A stretch of DNA of 64,000 nucleotides, taken from Topomyia yanbarensis (lineage: Eukaryota; Arthropoda; Insecta; Diptera; Culicidae). Shown piece by piece: positions 33,631 through 46,124 of this stretch. The DNA lies in NCBI RefSeq assembly GCF_030247195.1, contig NC_080671.1:83884370-83948369 (forward strand). Direction: 5' to 3'. Position numbers and translations under genes: made by a program. How positions within the stretch are numbered: the first letter of the stretch is position 1; each line of letters opens with the position of its first letter. The notes under the pieces are model-generated. The model was given only the letters and a program-made list of their open reading frames with translations. It was not told the DNA's origin and did not search any database.

Positions 33631-34417
33631 CATTAGTTAACTGACTAAGCTAGCGCCGGACTGACGCTAGCTTCAAAAAAACGGAGATTATTTTTCGTTA
33701 GTTACTCGAGCAAGAGAAATAAAATTTAAAATTTAAATATTCTCTTCGCAAGGTGTACTCATTAATTAAAGAATCACAAAAAAAACTCGTGCACAAAATC
33801 GCTCGTACAGATGAGCCCCATGTGTGAACATAGTTAACATAGCGTCGTGGTACTAGCAGAGCCGTAGTTTTGTGTTCTGGCGCCCTCAGTGGAGTTTCAG
33901 TTGTGCGCCCCTTTGATGTTTACTTTGGCTATCTTTTAGACCTTCAAATAATAATTTGTGTACAAGAAAATTGCACACCCATTCCCTACTTAATTCATGT
34001 TTGACTGGCGTTCATTTCATGTAAATTTCAGCCAAAAGTCTTTTACTGTATATGTATGAAATCAGTTGACGCTAGGTATTTGAAGACGACGGAGGGAGCA
34101 TCTATTCAGAAAACTTTATATTAGTGTGCCAATGCCATGTATGGAAAGCAGGTGATCTGCGAATTTAATAACCAGACGCACCTCAACAGCATCAGCTCCT
34201 CGGAAAAGTCTCTTTGCAAAAGTCCACTTTGAATTTTTTTAAGATATCCTTGGAGAATTCTGGATTTAAGTTGATATTGGGATTTGAAAAGGCTGCTTTT
34301 AATTTATTTTCTATGCCAAATGTCTTAGAAATTCATGAAACGACGAATCTTGTATCTTCACATAAAACATGTTTTGACAAACTTAACTCTCTGGTACTTT
34401 AAGTCGAATTGACACCA
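33631..34417. other. Dispersed repeat piece, otherwise no feature
   Basis: 33850-33975 (GTAGTTTTGTGTTCTGGCGC ... TCAGTTGTGCGCCCC ... CAAATAATAATTTGTGT) is related to 36795-36915 (GTAGTCTTCTGACGCC ... TCAGTTATGCGCC ... CAAACAATAATTTTGTGT), so both are copies of one repeat. The rest shows nothing recognisable. Confidence 0.4.
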
Positions 34418-35263
34418 CCCAAGTAACCAATAAGCATTATAACGTAGCTCAATATCTGCTTTAGATCCACATATAGGGCAACCTTAAGAGCCGTGAAGCC
34501 CTAAATACTGATATAATGCTGATATTATGCCAGAAAAGGCGAAATATAGTGCTGTTACCGTGCAGAGATTAACAACTCTTTTTTGCAGTACAAATGATAT
34601 TATATAGCACCAGAGTACAAATGTCAAATTTGAAAGCCTTATATTGACACTACTAATGCTATTAGAAAACTTCAGTTGGCTGTCATTTTCCGCCTTGATT
34701 TTAAAACTATTTCTTATATTTCTATTCAGAATGATGAGCAAAAAAGAACCGCAATTGACTCTCTCCTAATGCATTGTAATGAATATCCTTAATGGGTTTT
34801 CGTTCTCACATGTTATGAATGTTTTACGAAAATTACCTTTAATATGTCGCGAACTGAGGTACCTTACCTTGTCCTTCACGGTAAGTGCGCTGCGCTTGCT
34901 GCCTTGGCTATATTGCATATGATCGATTGAAATGAAATATGCCGAATGTAATCTTCAAGGAGAGTTGCATAACGAATAAACGCACAGCATTAGAATAGCA
35001 TTCTATCGGCTTTCTATTTGCTCTATAATGGCACTAAATGCACATGTAAAGCTCACTTGCTTTAAAGATCCTTGAAGCATGTACGCGTTATATAAGCTTT
35101 ATAGGTGCATAAAGTATAGCGATAATGCTATATTTCGGCTGTGCATTTATGCATTGTTGATGCTAATATAGAGCTTTATTGCATTGTTAATGCTGTAATA
35201 GAGTTCAAACGCAACATTAGTGCAAATGTGTAGCCAATATTGTGCAATGGCTTAATGCTTGGG
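34418..35263. mobile_element. Possible TIR element with TAATGC subrepeats
   Basis: The left CCCAAGTAACCAATAAGCAT and right TGGCTTAATGCTTGGG are weakly inverted. Inside, short motifs such as GCATTGTTAATGCT, AATATAGAGCTTTAT and GATAATGCTATAT recur. Neither a target duplication nor a transposase is seen, so the boundaries are tentative. Confidence 0.3.
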
Positions 35264-37754
35264 GTCACATTGGCAGATTTCGACATTTATTTGATTTTTA
35301 AACATGTGCCATACAAAAAAAATGTACCATAAAGACATTTTTTTCAACTTTACACTCTTTTTCGAGGTACCAAAACTTTTGAGGCGTATCCGATTTGAAA
35401 TTTCAGAACAACCATAAATATTGGCACTGCACCGTATATCAAGTATACTGGGGTGACCAGTCCGAAGGCAGCCATGGCATTCCAGTTATCTTCCAGATAG
35501 CACCTACCCATCTTTTTGCACAAGCAAATGAAACAAAGAAGCTTATATGATCGATTATTGATTAAGTTTTTCACATATTCTTCGTTCCAGTTTCTAATTC
35601 AATAGGTTGCATCCAGCCATATATCGTGTCCTTTACAATCAAACTCAGACTTGTCTTTCAAATTATATCCCTCGTGATTTCTGTTTCTTCCCCTATTCTT
35701 CAGATTTCACTTTGCATCTGGCTCTATGTACGTGCATAAATAAACTCTCCTATATTGACCCAACTGATCCTAAAATGGCTATCGAACAAGATTCGTCACC
35801 AAAGACTCTGAGCTTCCATTTAAAATCAAACACATTGAACTGGGTTCGGTCGTATCCGATCTTATTTCGGATCAAGTTAGTCCCCGAAGTAGTCTAATCT
35901 TCCGCAAGACGCAGAAATATTCAGCTCTACCAGATATCTCGAAAGTTTTGCCTAGATAAGCTCAGAATTGTGATATAAAGCAAGCAAATTGAGTAACTGG
36001 CGACAAGACTTTCATGAAGAACTAACTCGTTTAAATGCCCGCTCATAAAGTTGAGATCGATGGTGTAGTTATCAATTCGAACATGGCATGCGTGGATCTA
36101 ATGAAGATTTTCTGTTTAAATGACCCCTTGCTCCAGTGAGCGATGATTTTGAGTGACAAACGCACAGGACGGAACAAAATGGGGCGCCCTTTAAAACTAG
36201 TGTCAGGTGCCCTTTGGCAAGACTGCTTTGCGTCTTCTTCGACAAGAATTATCTCCATGGGTGGTTGCTTGTGCCGCGTGTCATGTTTGTAGTATTTCAC
36301 TAATTAAAAGCAAATGGGTCTTTATAACAATTTTTTTTCTCTTTTGAAAGGTCGCTGAATATACCAGCAAGAAAAAACTCTGCCACAAATCCGAAGCAAA
36401 CAGTACCTAATCAACTCAAAAGAAACAAAGAGTTTCCAGGAATACCAAAAACCATGTGACATTTCAACCAGAGATTCAACTGAGTGCAGGAATGGTTGGA
36501 CCTAGGTTGGGAACCGGTAACTTTGTGATATTATAGAACTCCTCCCGGCATCGAGAAGACTTCAATTTTCATAGTACGGCATGGGGTTATCTTCTCGATG
36601 ACAATTGATCTACCTTACTCTACGATCTTTGCTAAAAAGGCGACCTGCTTTACTGACCACGACCACACTTCCGTTCTCCTTGTTACTATGAAACTAAAAA
36701 AACGAGCAAAAATTTTTTTTCAAAATTTAGCAAAATTTTTCGCTAGTTTTGTTGAAATTTGAAGTCTTTATCTTGTTTATTGTTCATTCTGGACTAGCAG
36801 GACCGTAGCGTAGTCTTCTGACGCCTTTGGTAGAGTCTCAGTTATGCGCCTTTTTGCTGTCTGCCTTGGCTTTTTTTTTTCAGTTCGACTTTCAAACAAT
36901 AATTTTGTGTGTATCTGGGAATGATACTCTTATCCTGGCTAATTTCATGACTTAACATCACTTATTTTAAAAAGCAGATCAAGATTTTAGCACCCCCTGG
37001 CCAACCGCACGCAACGGTTCGGGGTATGGGTAGGGTTTTAGTGATGTCAGGACTCTTAAGAGTTCGGAACTCTACCGAGGCCCTAAGACAGATGTACATT
37101 TATGAACTTCGCATTTCATCGTGACTTGACAAGCGACTAATCCAATGCTTGGTCTCGAGATAAGCTTAAGAGGGTTACACCATAGTACAAATTTGGAAAA
37201 AGCGAATTTTTTAATGGTCCAATAATTATGCTATATTTCATCCTAAGGAGAAAAATTGTGTAAACACCAAAATTTCTCAGCAGGGTCAATTTTTTTGCTA
37301 AAACCAGTCTTTGTAAATGAAGGTCACAAATCCTAACTCATTCTGATGAGACGAGGTCGAAACGCACCCATGACTAATAACGTCAATAATTGCTAAATGT
37401 TCAAATTTTCAGTTCTGCCGCAACGCCTCCTATATATACTTTAAACGCGTTTTTCTCGAAAACATATTTTTGAGCTGACCTGAAACATAACTCGAACAAT
37501 AATTTGATTGTTCTAAAATTTTCACAGTACATTTTCAGAGCTTTTTGACTGAAAAGTGCGCCATTTCGCGGAAAATCAAAATATCGAAATCCTACGTACG
37601 TCGCTTCTTATTGGTATAAGGAATCAAAAAAACTTAACTTTTACCAGATCTCGGTTCACAATTCAAGAAATCGTCAAGAAAAATTTCGGGTTTGTTCCTA
37701 TTTTTTCGTGTGTTACAGTGGTGTAACCCCTTAATTCGAATGAATGAATAAAAC
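35264..37754. other. No gene recognised
   Basis: Minus-strand frames at 35350-35574 and 36043-36300 are protein-like in composition (the first ends with a hydrophobic run AFGLVTPVYLIYGAVPIFM) but match no family I know. 36795-36915 is a dispersed repeat (see 33850). 37200-37400 holds motifs of the CTGATGAGACGAGGTCG family. The remainder is AT-rich and featureless. Confidence 0.35.
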
Positions 37755-37916
37755 ATTTTTTATTTCGATTATAGAGGTTTTAACCTTAAGTTCATTCGCC
37801 TCTTCGGGTTAGAAAAATCTCTTATGAAAAATTTCTAACCCTATGTGCAGGGTCGGGACTCGAACCCAGGCGCGCTGCGTACAAGGCAATGGATTTACCA
37901 ACTACGCTGCACCCAC
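37755..37916 (-). mobile_element. tRNA-derived SINE (Feilai-like), copy 2
   Basis: Minus strand: GTGGGTGCAGCGTAGTTGGT head with an A box, B box GGTTCGAGTCC, the common tail and an A-rich end (T-run at 37755-37761 on the plus strand). It is close in sequence to copies 1 and 4. Confidence 0.8.
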
Positions 37917-38179
37917 TCTCCGAATAGAACTTTTTGATCCCGGAAAGTAGTCCTCCGAAGGGATTGATAGAGATATGCTATTTTCTTCCGTGTCCCTTAT
38001 CATCATTTTCTATAAGGTGATTCACCAAGACTGCTATCGATAAAACTAAGCCACCTTTGGTTATGCAACCATTTGACCTGTTATGGAACTAATCCATAGG
38101 TTATAAAATGTGCGTCGAGAATACGCATGGTTTTGTCTGAGTTGAATCAATCATAATTGAGGGTTGAGAATCAAGGATC

Positions 38180-38730
38180 AAAATCAGTTACCAAATGGTT
38201 TGAAGTTGCATTTTGAAGAGACCGAACATTTTCGAATCAATTCAGCAAACAACAAATCTATTACACATTCTCGGCTGCTGGCTACCCCGAGCAATAAACA
38301 CATTATAACATTTCTGAGAGTTGCATAGATCGTATCATTTGTCAAGATGAAACCAAATTTCTGCAACTCTTCACCCCATGCTACTAACAAAAACCTCTTC
38401 CCCTAGCACACGTGGAGATGCAGAGGTATACACGGTCTTCATTAGATTGTTTGTTTCACTAACATTTCTTTCCGTTCCCTATGACTGAAAGGACGTGGTT
38501 CCGTTACTGGTATTTCAAAATCAATTTCAAAGATTTCCAAGACCACGAGCTACTTGCTTCGGTTGCTTAACACCCTTCACATGAGTAGTTACATTTGGTG
38601 GTCCAACACGGGACACTCTCGGGCCATTGATTAAAAAGCTTTTCGAGTGATTTTTGGATCGAATACCGACGTGGTCACAACCCTCCCCGAGATTGATGGG
38701 TTTAACGGTATTGCCAGCATCATCAAGCAT
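38180..38730 (-). pseudogene. Unidentified degenerate coding relic
   Basis: The minus strand reads protein-like text in pieces: NLGEGCDHVGIRSKNHSKSF and GPPNVTTHVKGVKQPKQ at 38527-38730, then after a stop IPVTEPRPFSHRERKEM near 38465-38510. In another frame a third piece, EELQKFGFILTNDTIYATLR, lies at 38184-38390. Composition and Pro/Lys/Arg-rich motifs look like real coding sequence rather than chance, but I do not recognise the family. It could be a transposon gene or a host pseudogene. Confidence 0.35.
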
Positions 38731-39687
38731 ATTTCGTGAATCAGTTTCAAAGAATTGCTGACAGACAATTACTTTAAGATGGTTATTGCTTTACGTCTCG
38801 ATAGTGGTGCATCGTGGATCCCGAGAGGGCTTATGTGTCTTTTTTGTTTTTTCATACTCTGCACCTGCCCAAACTAATGATTAACCGTAAAATAAATAGT
38901 TTTTAGTACTTGTGTACAATTGTTATGCGCTAGTCGTATGTCTATCTGCGTATATATTCGTCTGTGTATTTGTGACAGCTGGGTCATGTTACATGTGTGC
39001 TTTTCTTCTACTCCATTAGACTGTTTTTGCTATATCTCTAATAGTTAGCTTTTACGCTACTCATGTATACCAAAAATAATATTGGTCAATTTATACGCTT
39101 TTATTTAATCTCCTTGCATCTTTTTTTCTTTATCCGGAATGTCATTTTTTCTTTTATTACATTCATACTAACATCAGGGATGTTATGCACCTCAGAGCAA
39201 ATGAAGAGAAGAATAACAAAAGCTCTTTGCACTTTCCATGCGAACCACCGCTCTTGTCTTTCACAATAAATCTCTTCACTCCGAAGTGTGTTGCTCCCAC
39301 ACGTGTATTCTACTCCTTGGCTGCAAACCACAAAGAGTAGAAATAAAGAGGCTCTGTAATGTACATCTTGGTCACACGCGTTCGTAAGTAGAGAAGGCAA
39401 CAAAAAAACATTTTTAAAACGTTCTTCCGATCAAACTTTATCTAAATTGTAGTTTGATTCGCCTTCCTACCTGCTTTCCAGTGAGGGGAGGCACAAAAAA
39501 GTGGCTCTTCAAGGTGACTCTTTGAACGAAATTGTGCAGCTCTTGGTGCACGGATCTTACTCTTTTTCGTTTTCAAGTTTCTCTTTGTGCGGTCGTTCTG
39601 CACATCGCAGTGTTTTTTGTGCTGCTCTATTTTTAATCGGTGTATTTCGCTCTTTGTGGCACATTGTGTGAGCAAATAACAAGCCTG
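38731..39687. other. No gene recognised
   Basis: AT-rich sequence, with frames on both strands at 39060-39400 that lack recognisable motifs. No repeat boundaries seen. Confidence 0.4.
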
Positions 39688-41767
39688 ACTAACATTCACT
39701 AACACAATCAATTACATATTCTCTCATATACACTTAGAATCTCTCTTTTATTTTAAACCTACAAACGCTCGTGGCCATCACGATAATACAAACCTGGTCA
39801 CCAACGCGAACATGCAATTGCAATCATCCACACATACTTGCACAGGCGATCTCGCCCACATTAAAAAACCCCGGTAATTAAGTGAACGTTCTAGCAGCAA
39901 ATTTTTTAACAAATTTACAAACGCGGTCTCAAGCATTAACTCACCGCTCGCGCGATCATGAAGCGGTCACGTCCGGAAATCTCTACCTTCGGTCCTAGCA
40001 GCCTAACATTCATTAACACAATTCCTATACTCATGGCTTCAGATCCATGGCTACATTACCGGGAACTCTGATAATATGGGGAAACTCTATTCTAGTATCT
40101 GAACTGTTCACTGAAAAGCATCAGAAATCAAATTTATCCTTCGCGACGTTTCACAAACGCTAGACGTGACAAACACGTTGACGTATAGATGCTTCAGCTT
40201 CGTCCACGCACAACTATGTCCGGGATATCGTAAATATGGAATCACCCTGTTGATTAAATGAATGTTTTAGCACTAAAAAACTTATGAACGTGGTGTCAAG
40301 CGGGAACTATGCTCGCGCGATAATGAATCGGCCACGTCCGGAAATCTCTTCTTTCCATGACAACGTGACCGTTAATATACAAACGCCCGAGGCCGTCGCG
40401 ATCATACATGCACACCTGCACCCGCGACCTCAGAGACAAAATAACGCCCCGAAGACTAAGTTTATGTTTTAGCCTTTTTTATAAATTTGCAAATGCGGTT
40501 TCAAGAGTGAACCTACAAACTCCTTCAGTTGGATTAATACCTTTAATGATGCTATAACCAGTGTAACATTCACGATTGATTAGATTTATTTATTAATGTA
40601 AATGTATGATAAGTCTTGTAATAAAACACTCAAATATAATTTTAGAAACGTGTCCACTGTAAAACAGACAGAGAAAGAATGACCGGATCGGTGAGAATGA
40701 AGAAACTTCTCCTATTGTATTTCCGCCTTGGGAAGATCTGATTTTTCCAGCATTTGTTGTTCTTTTCTTGCACTTTAATTTGTTTAGAAAGTGCATTGCC
40801 CGTTTTTGCCCGTTTAAAAGTTATCGCCATTGGAAAAAGAGCTATTTTCAATCAAAAAGCGTGAATATCTCCACACATACTAGCGATAGCAAGTTTCCGT
40901 CTTCGGCAAAATAATGCAGTTTGATAGTCCAAATAATATTCTAGAACATTTATATACTGGAAAAAATCTAGAAGAAAACTTATGGGGAAAAGCTGTTTTT
41001 AATGGGCCTTTAACAAATAATGCCCCATATCTCTAAAAACTTAAAAGATAGAGAGTTGAAGTCTTCAAGTAAAATGCTTGTAACGAGTTTCTCTACAACT
41101 TTGCTGAAAGAAGTATTTGTCTATCTGAATTATTGACGAAAAAAAATTCGTAACTCACTATTACGGAAATTAATCATCAACACGATAAGGCAGAAAGAAG
41201 GGGAGTTCTACTTCAAGAAACTTTCTTGAAGACACCATATTGCTAAAATCAACCGTTTTGACGCAATCTAATCCAGTGGACACGTTCGTAAAAATCCCTG
41301 AAAAAGGAAAAATCACGTCAAAACAACTCCTTCAGTTGGATGAATAAAAAAAATTACCCTCATATCCACTAGACAACACCTTCCATGGCAACATGACCGA
41401 GAACTCTGGTGATATGGAACAACTCACCCTCTTCTAGCATCTTAACCGGATATCGAAAATTAAGTATCAGATTTGCGATCAGCGCGTGATCATCCAAGAA
41501 CACCTGCGAATATGCGAATAGACACACGATTTTAAAATCGAATTTATACACACGAAGTCACATACACGCGACATACGAACGTACAAACGCTCGAGGCTTT
41601 CGCGATGATTCAAGCTATCGTTAAGAATCAGCTGCAATTGGCCTTAAGTTATGTTTTAGTAAGCGACATTTCCCGTCTCGTCCGCAATTGTAGTGAGTGA
41701 CTCTGACGGAGAGCCCTTCCGAGACCCTAGCTCTACAGCTCGAGTAGGACAGCTCTTGAAAAAAGAA
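39688..41767 (-). repeat. Element with ~430-bp tandem units, copy 2 (inverted)
   Basis: The reverse complement of the family at 11592-13744. It has the same left end (TTCTTTTTTCAAGAG, then GTAGAGCTAGGGTCTCGGAA, at 41700-41767) and right end (GTGTATATGAGAGAATATG at 39713-39731). Units are recognised by GTCTCAAGC, CGTCCGGAAATCTCT and CCATGGCAACATGACCGAG. An unrelated insertion at 40540-41324 splits one unit. Confidence 0.65.
40540..41324. mobile_element. 785-bp insertion bracketed by 22-bp direct repeats
   Basis: A 22-bp block (core ACTCCTTCAGTTGGAT) occurs at 40518-40539 and 41325-41346 with one mismatch. In the intact 430-bp unit the corresponding CCTTCAATTGGACCATTAAA occurs once, so the repeat looks like a target duplication. 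Inside are inverted sequences ACGTGTCCACTG (about 40649) and CAGTGGACACGT (about 41273). There is no coding sequence and no A-tail. A 22-bp duplication is too long for common DNA transposons; local tandem duplication is the alternative. Confidence 0.45.
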
Positions 41768-41842
41768 TACTAACGTGGTCACAATTTCACTGTCCCATAA
41801 GAAATATATATTTTAAAACGCCGCATTGATATGCAGTCGTGT

Positions 41843-42014
41843 GCTGGGCACAGCGTGGTTGGTAAATCGATTGCCTTGTACGCAGCTCACCTGGGTTCGA
41901 TACCCAACCCCGCACATAGGGTTTAAAAAATTTCTAAAGAGATTTTTCGAATCCGAAAAGAGGCGAATGCCATAAGGTTAAAACCTCCAAAATGGAAAAG
42001 AAAAAAGAAAAAAA
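41843..42014 (+). mobile_element. tRNA-derived SINE (Feilai-like), copy 3
   Basis: Plus-strand copy: GCTGGGCACAGCGTGGTTGG head, B box GGTTCGATACC, then the common tail (AAAGAGATTTTTCGAATCC, GAGGCGAATGCCATAAGG) and an A-rich end. More diverged than the other copies. Confidence 0.75.
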
Positions 42015-44235
42015 TGCAAAAAATGAGAATGTTAGCAAAGCTCACTCCTAGTTTATGAATGGTTTAATTAAAAAAAAATAGGAAATAATTTGTGCAGGAG
42101 TCAAGTTCCTACAAGTGCAGGAGTCCTTAAATAAATCCTTAGCATAATTGATCCTACGGACGATAAATGTTCTTTAACCTTCCAAGTCGATTCTCAAAGT
42201 AAAAATTCTAAAACATACATATTTGAAAATTACCGACAAGCCAACAAATAGATCGAATGCAATGCACACATCCCGCCACTACCACCACCACTACCGACCG
42301 ACCGACCGAATTCCACCCGGTCCGGCTCGCTATGTCGTTAATTGTTTTCATTTTATTCCTCTACGCTCCGGTTTCGGTTCTTGTGTCCACATCATTTTTC
42401 CCTCATTAACTGCCGCGATATAAACTCATCATAAAACAATGCATACCGTTCCATGTCCGAGCGGGACCGACTCCGCGCTGTACTGCCATGGGAGGACTAT
42501 CCGGCCGCGGATTGATTGGTAGGGCTGCTGCTGCTGTTGCTGGGCTGTGGCAAAGGAGGCGCGAGGGGACCCTTAGAGTCAGCAAACAGCCTTTGGAAAA
42601 TGCCATCGTTCATACTTGAGCCGCTTCGCGAGAATGTTCCTTTTCCAGCGATCGCACCAGGTAACCAGTGGGCGGTACTAAGTCAGGCCATTCGGCCGGC
42701 ACTCGCAGTTGGTCACTCTAGACGGCACTTCCAAATATGTGTAGTTTTGCATGTGTGTAGTGGCTTTGCTTTCTGCGGTCGCGGTCACTCATCGGCACTT
42801 CCTCTCCCGCGCCACGGTCGCCGCTCATTTGGAGGCCGAAAGTTGAATGATGACATTTTATGATGAAGAATTCTTTTGATACATTTATTTTTTCGAAAAG
42901 CCATGTTAGCCTTTTCGATGAATTTGTCTTTTTTCGGAGGCTCTGCCTTGTTCGGTCGCCAGGCCAGTGCGCATAAATACACAGACAGGCGGACATTGCT
43001 GGTCCGGGCCGACTTTTACTTGTACTCTGATGGCTAAATACCTACATGAGAATTCCAGTTTTTACCGGACTGCCGATGGTTCCGAGGATTTTTTTTTCTT
43101 TTCGTCAGCCAGTTGAAATCCTACTTCCCTCTGCCACCGACTGACTGACGGACTGCCGCTGCAATCCGGATTCATGTGGAGCAATCCCCGAAAGGGTTTG
43201 CTGCCAGGCGAATTAACAATTTAAAATGAATTTCTTGTAGCAAAATGTCGAAATGAATTAAAACAGAAGTGTCCGGTGTACGACTACGGGCTACGGGGGA
43301 CTTGGACGGAGCACAGTCCAAAGGGCTACCGTTATTGGATTGACCTTAGTCGCTTACATGCCGGGATCTCCGTTTTGCGCAGATGGCACTTTTTGGAGCT
43401 ATGGGAAAACAGAGTTGTACATACTGCTTCCCTAGAAATATGGTAATGGGAGTTTTAACCCGAAAAACAGGTGCCTGTTCTGTTTCCTGAGAATGAATAA
43501 ATTAGCTTAATGTGGAAGTGATGAACTGAGGAAGTGTAAAACGGGATGAAATGCGCCTTCTAGGTGGGATGGTTTAATTTACCGTTTAGACAGTAGTAAA
43601 AACATCATGCGGAATGCAATAGCTTACAATATTTAATGATCGGACTAAAAGTCTTCCCTTTCCAAGCAGATCTTAATTAAAGGCGACCGGATCAGTATTG
43701 ATCAACACGCAGGGAACATAAAGCGTTATTCCAAGTATTATGTTTCCAATTTGCCCCGCAAATAACAGTAAAGCAACAACACGCCGATGATCCCATATGT
43801 GCTTAAACGATAGACTGAAATAAGTTCCAAGAAAAAAAAACAACTGCATAATGAAATTACCGCTCTTCAAATTGCTTCATTTTCTCCAGCATCATCCTGA
43901 GCCAAACACAGGTCATTGCTCTGATTTTTGCGATGTATGTCCCGTCCCATGCATTAAAATGACCTGTTTACTAGTACGGTAATAACACGATACAATCCCT
44001 GACCAAGCGTAACACACCTGTTGAGTAACGACGACACACATGGCGCTTTACCGAAAAACAGTAAGGTCCTTTCAACACTTTCCATGTAATTTTTTCAGTG
44101 CGTTAATTTGACACGGTCGTTCGCTATACGTGCAGTGAACCTGTAACCTTATCTGTGTTGTAAAACAGGAACAATATTATAGGGCCGAACACCTTTTCGC
44201 CGAAAAGGTAATTCTTTGGCAATTTGTCAATAGCA
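42015..44235. other. No gene recognised; probably host sequence
   Basis: 42240-43400 is relatively GC-rich and low in repeats (CCACTACCACCACCACTACC, a CCGACCGACCGA run at 42293-42308, CTGCTGCTGCTG at 42523). This differs from the transposon-rich surroundings and could be host regulatory or intronic sequence. No frame shows a recognisable domain. A hydrophobic minus-strand frame at 43673-43870 is of unknown significance. Confidence 0.35.
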
Positions 44236-45952
44236 CAGGTATACCTCAATAGTACGTACACCTTCGCTTCGTTTAGTGTACGTACTATCGAAACGTACGT
44301 ACTATTGAGTCAGCAAAAAATAAATTTCAAAATATTGCTTTTTATGTGTAATATTGAATGTAAAAACATTTCCTCGGACTTATTCAGTTCCTTGACTACG
44401 TACGATTTTTCTGAATTTCGCGTAAAATATTCTGAATTTGTAATAAAAAACCGAAAGGAATAAGATGCCTCTGAATATTGTAGGATATTCGAGAGTTATT
44501 GATAAATTCTTTGAATTTGGTAGCATTTCCGCGAGCGCGATACCATTAACAATACTTCTCCGAACAGGGTTATATATTGTTTTTCTATTCCTTTATTTTT
44601 TTGGATATTTAAATATATTTGCAAAGGCGATTAAATTTTAAATATATTTTATGACAACATATGAGCTTAAAGATATATAAAGCATACCCTAGTAACAATT
44701 TAGGTTTTATGGTAGTTTTATAGCCATTCATTAAACTTAGACTGCTCTTGTAGCGTGAAATAAAACTTAATTTGTTACTTGTGTAGTTCCCTATCATACC
44801 TCATACCTTAATCCTTGAACCACGCCAATATGTTGAATACATTCTTTAATTGCTCGCACAAATTTCACAAAAGAAGTATAGAGGAAAAAAGACTCGTTTA
44901 GCCGCGTTTGTCCAGATCTGTAAGTCATATGATTCTCCATCAAATTCGCTAGGCGTACTTGACCCGAATTTCACCCATTCCATTCAAAACTTAGTATCTC
45001 CTAGAATGTATTGAATTCAACACTCACATTTAATGTGCATAATATTTGAAAATCAATTAGCAAAACTTGTGTTATCATTGCTGTAGATAGTATACCTTAA
45101 AAGTCACTAAAATCATTTTTGGTCTTCAGAAAAAAATCTTTGAATTTTACCGGTTACTTCGAAGTAAGTAATACTTCTCTGATACTAAAGTTTTTGGTCA
45201 AACTTTCCTAATTTTGTGAAGTTAACTGTGAGTTTCAGAAATCTATTTGAGGTTCGTTGTAATTTATTTGTTTGAAGTAATATTCTAAAACTTGAAGACA
45301 CCCCTTGATGTTTGAATTTTTTTCATAAATCCTTTAAATACTCTTGAAATTTCGTAAACATTCCAGAAGTTCTAAAGATTTCCATCAAGATCGTAGAATT
45401 TTCTGAAGTTCGCAGAATTACCCCGAGTTTGGTAAAATATGAGTGAATATCGTGAAGACTCTGCTGTTTATGTAAAATGTTTGAGTGCATGAAAATTCTC
45501 TGAAATTTGAAGTAATTTCCTAAATTTTAAACAAGCGGCGAATTATCATTCTTAAAGCTCATTGAGATTCACTGATGTTTGACAAAAAATATGATAGGAA
45601 TATCGTACAAATTGTCTGAAGTTTTAAGAATTTCCTTGTAAGCTAGCAAGCTCGCAAAATGTGTAAGACTTTCAAAATACATGTAGGGCGTCCCTAAAGC
45701 TCGTAGGATTCTTTTCATACTAGGTAGAATTTCATGATGCATTTATGGTTTACGTAAACTTTGGAATACTTTGCTGGAGTTTGCAGAACTAATCTGAGTA
45801 GCACAGAACCCTTAACATAACCTTTCTAAAGTATGCAGAAGTAACATGGAACCCGCGAAACTTCTATAAAATGTGTCGCATTTTGTTGAAGTTTACAAAA
45901 TCAAGCGAAAAAAAAATTGTTGGTAGATGTACGTACTATCGAGGTATACCTG
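44236..45952. mobile_element. 1.7-kb TIR element with degenerate internal repeats
   Basis: The left end CAGGTATACCTCAATAGTAC and right end GTACTATCGAGGTATACCTG are inverted over about 25 bp with one mismatch. TA follows on the right (45953-45954) and CA precedes on the left, consistent with a TA duplication with one mutation. The left end also contains extra inverted GTACGTACTATCGAAACGTAC motifs. From about 45120 to 45910 the interior consists of loosely repeated ~30-bp phrases such as TTCTGAAGTTCGCAGAATTA. No transposase was found. Tc1/mariner-type is inferred. Confidence 0.65.
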
Positions 45953-46124
45953 TACCTAATCAGTCGCTCTGCTTGTTAACAGTGCAGTGAATCAAACGAA
46001 CCTAAAGTCTGCTGTCTATATGTACCGTGCCAGTACTATCTACACCTGTGTACTATTAATAAATTTATTACAACCATCATGTCAGAATACGTAATAGTGG
46101 AATCCTTTAAGTTTGAATTTTTTT

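Noticed and set aside
43673..43870. Hydrophobic minus-strand frame that could be a chemoreceptor exon
   Set aside because: No family motif, no splice sites in register and no neighbouring exons; too weak to call.
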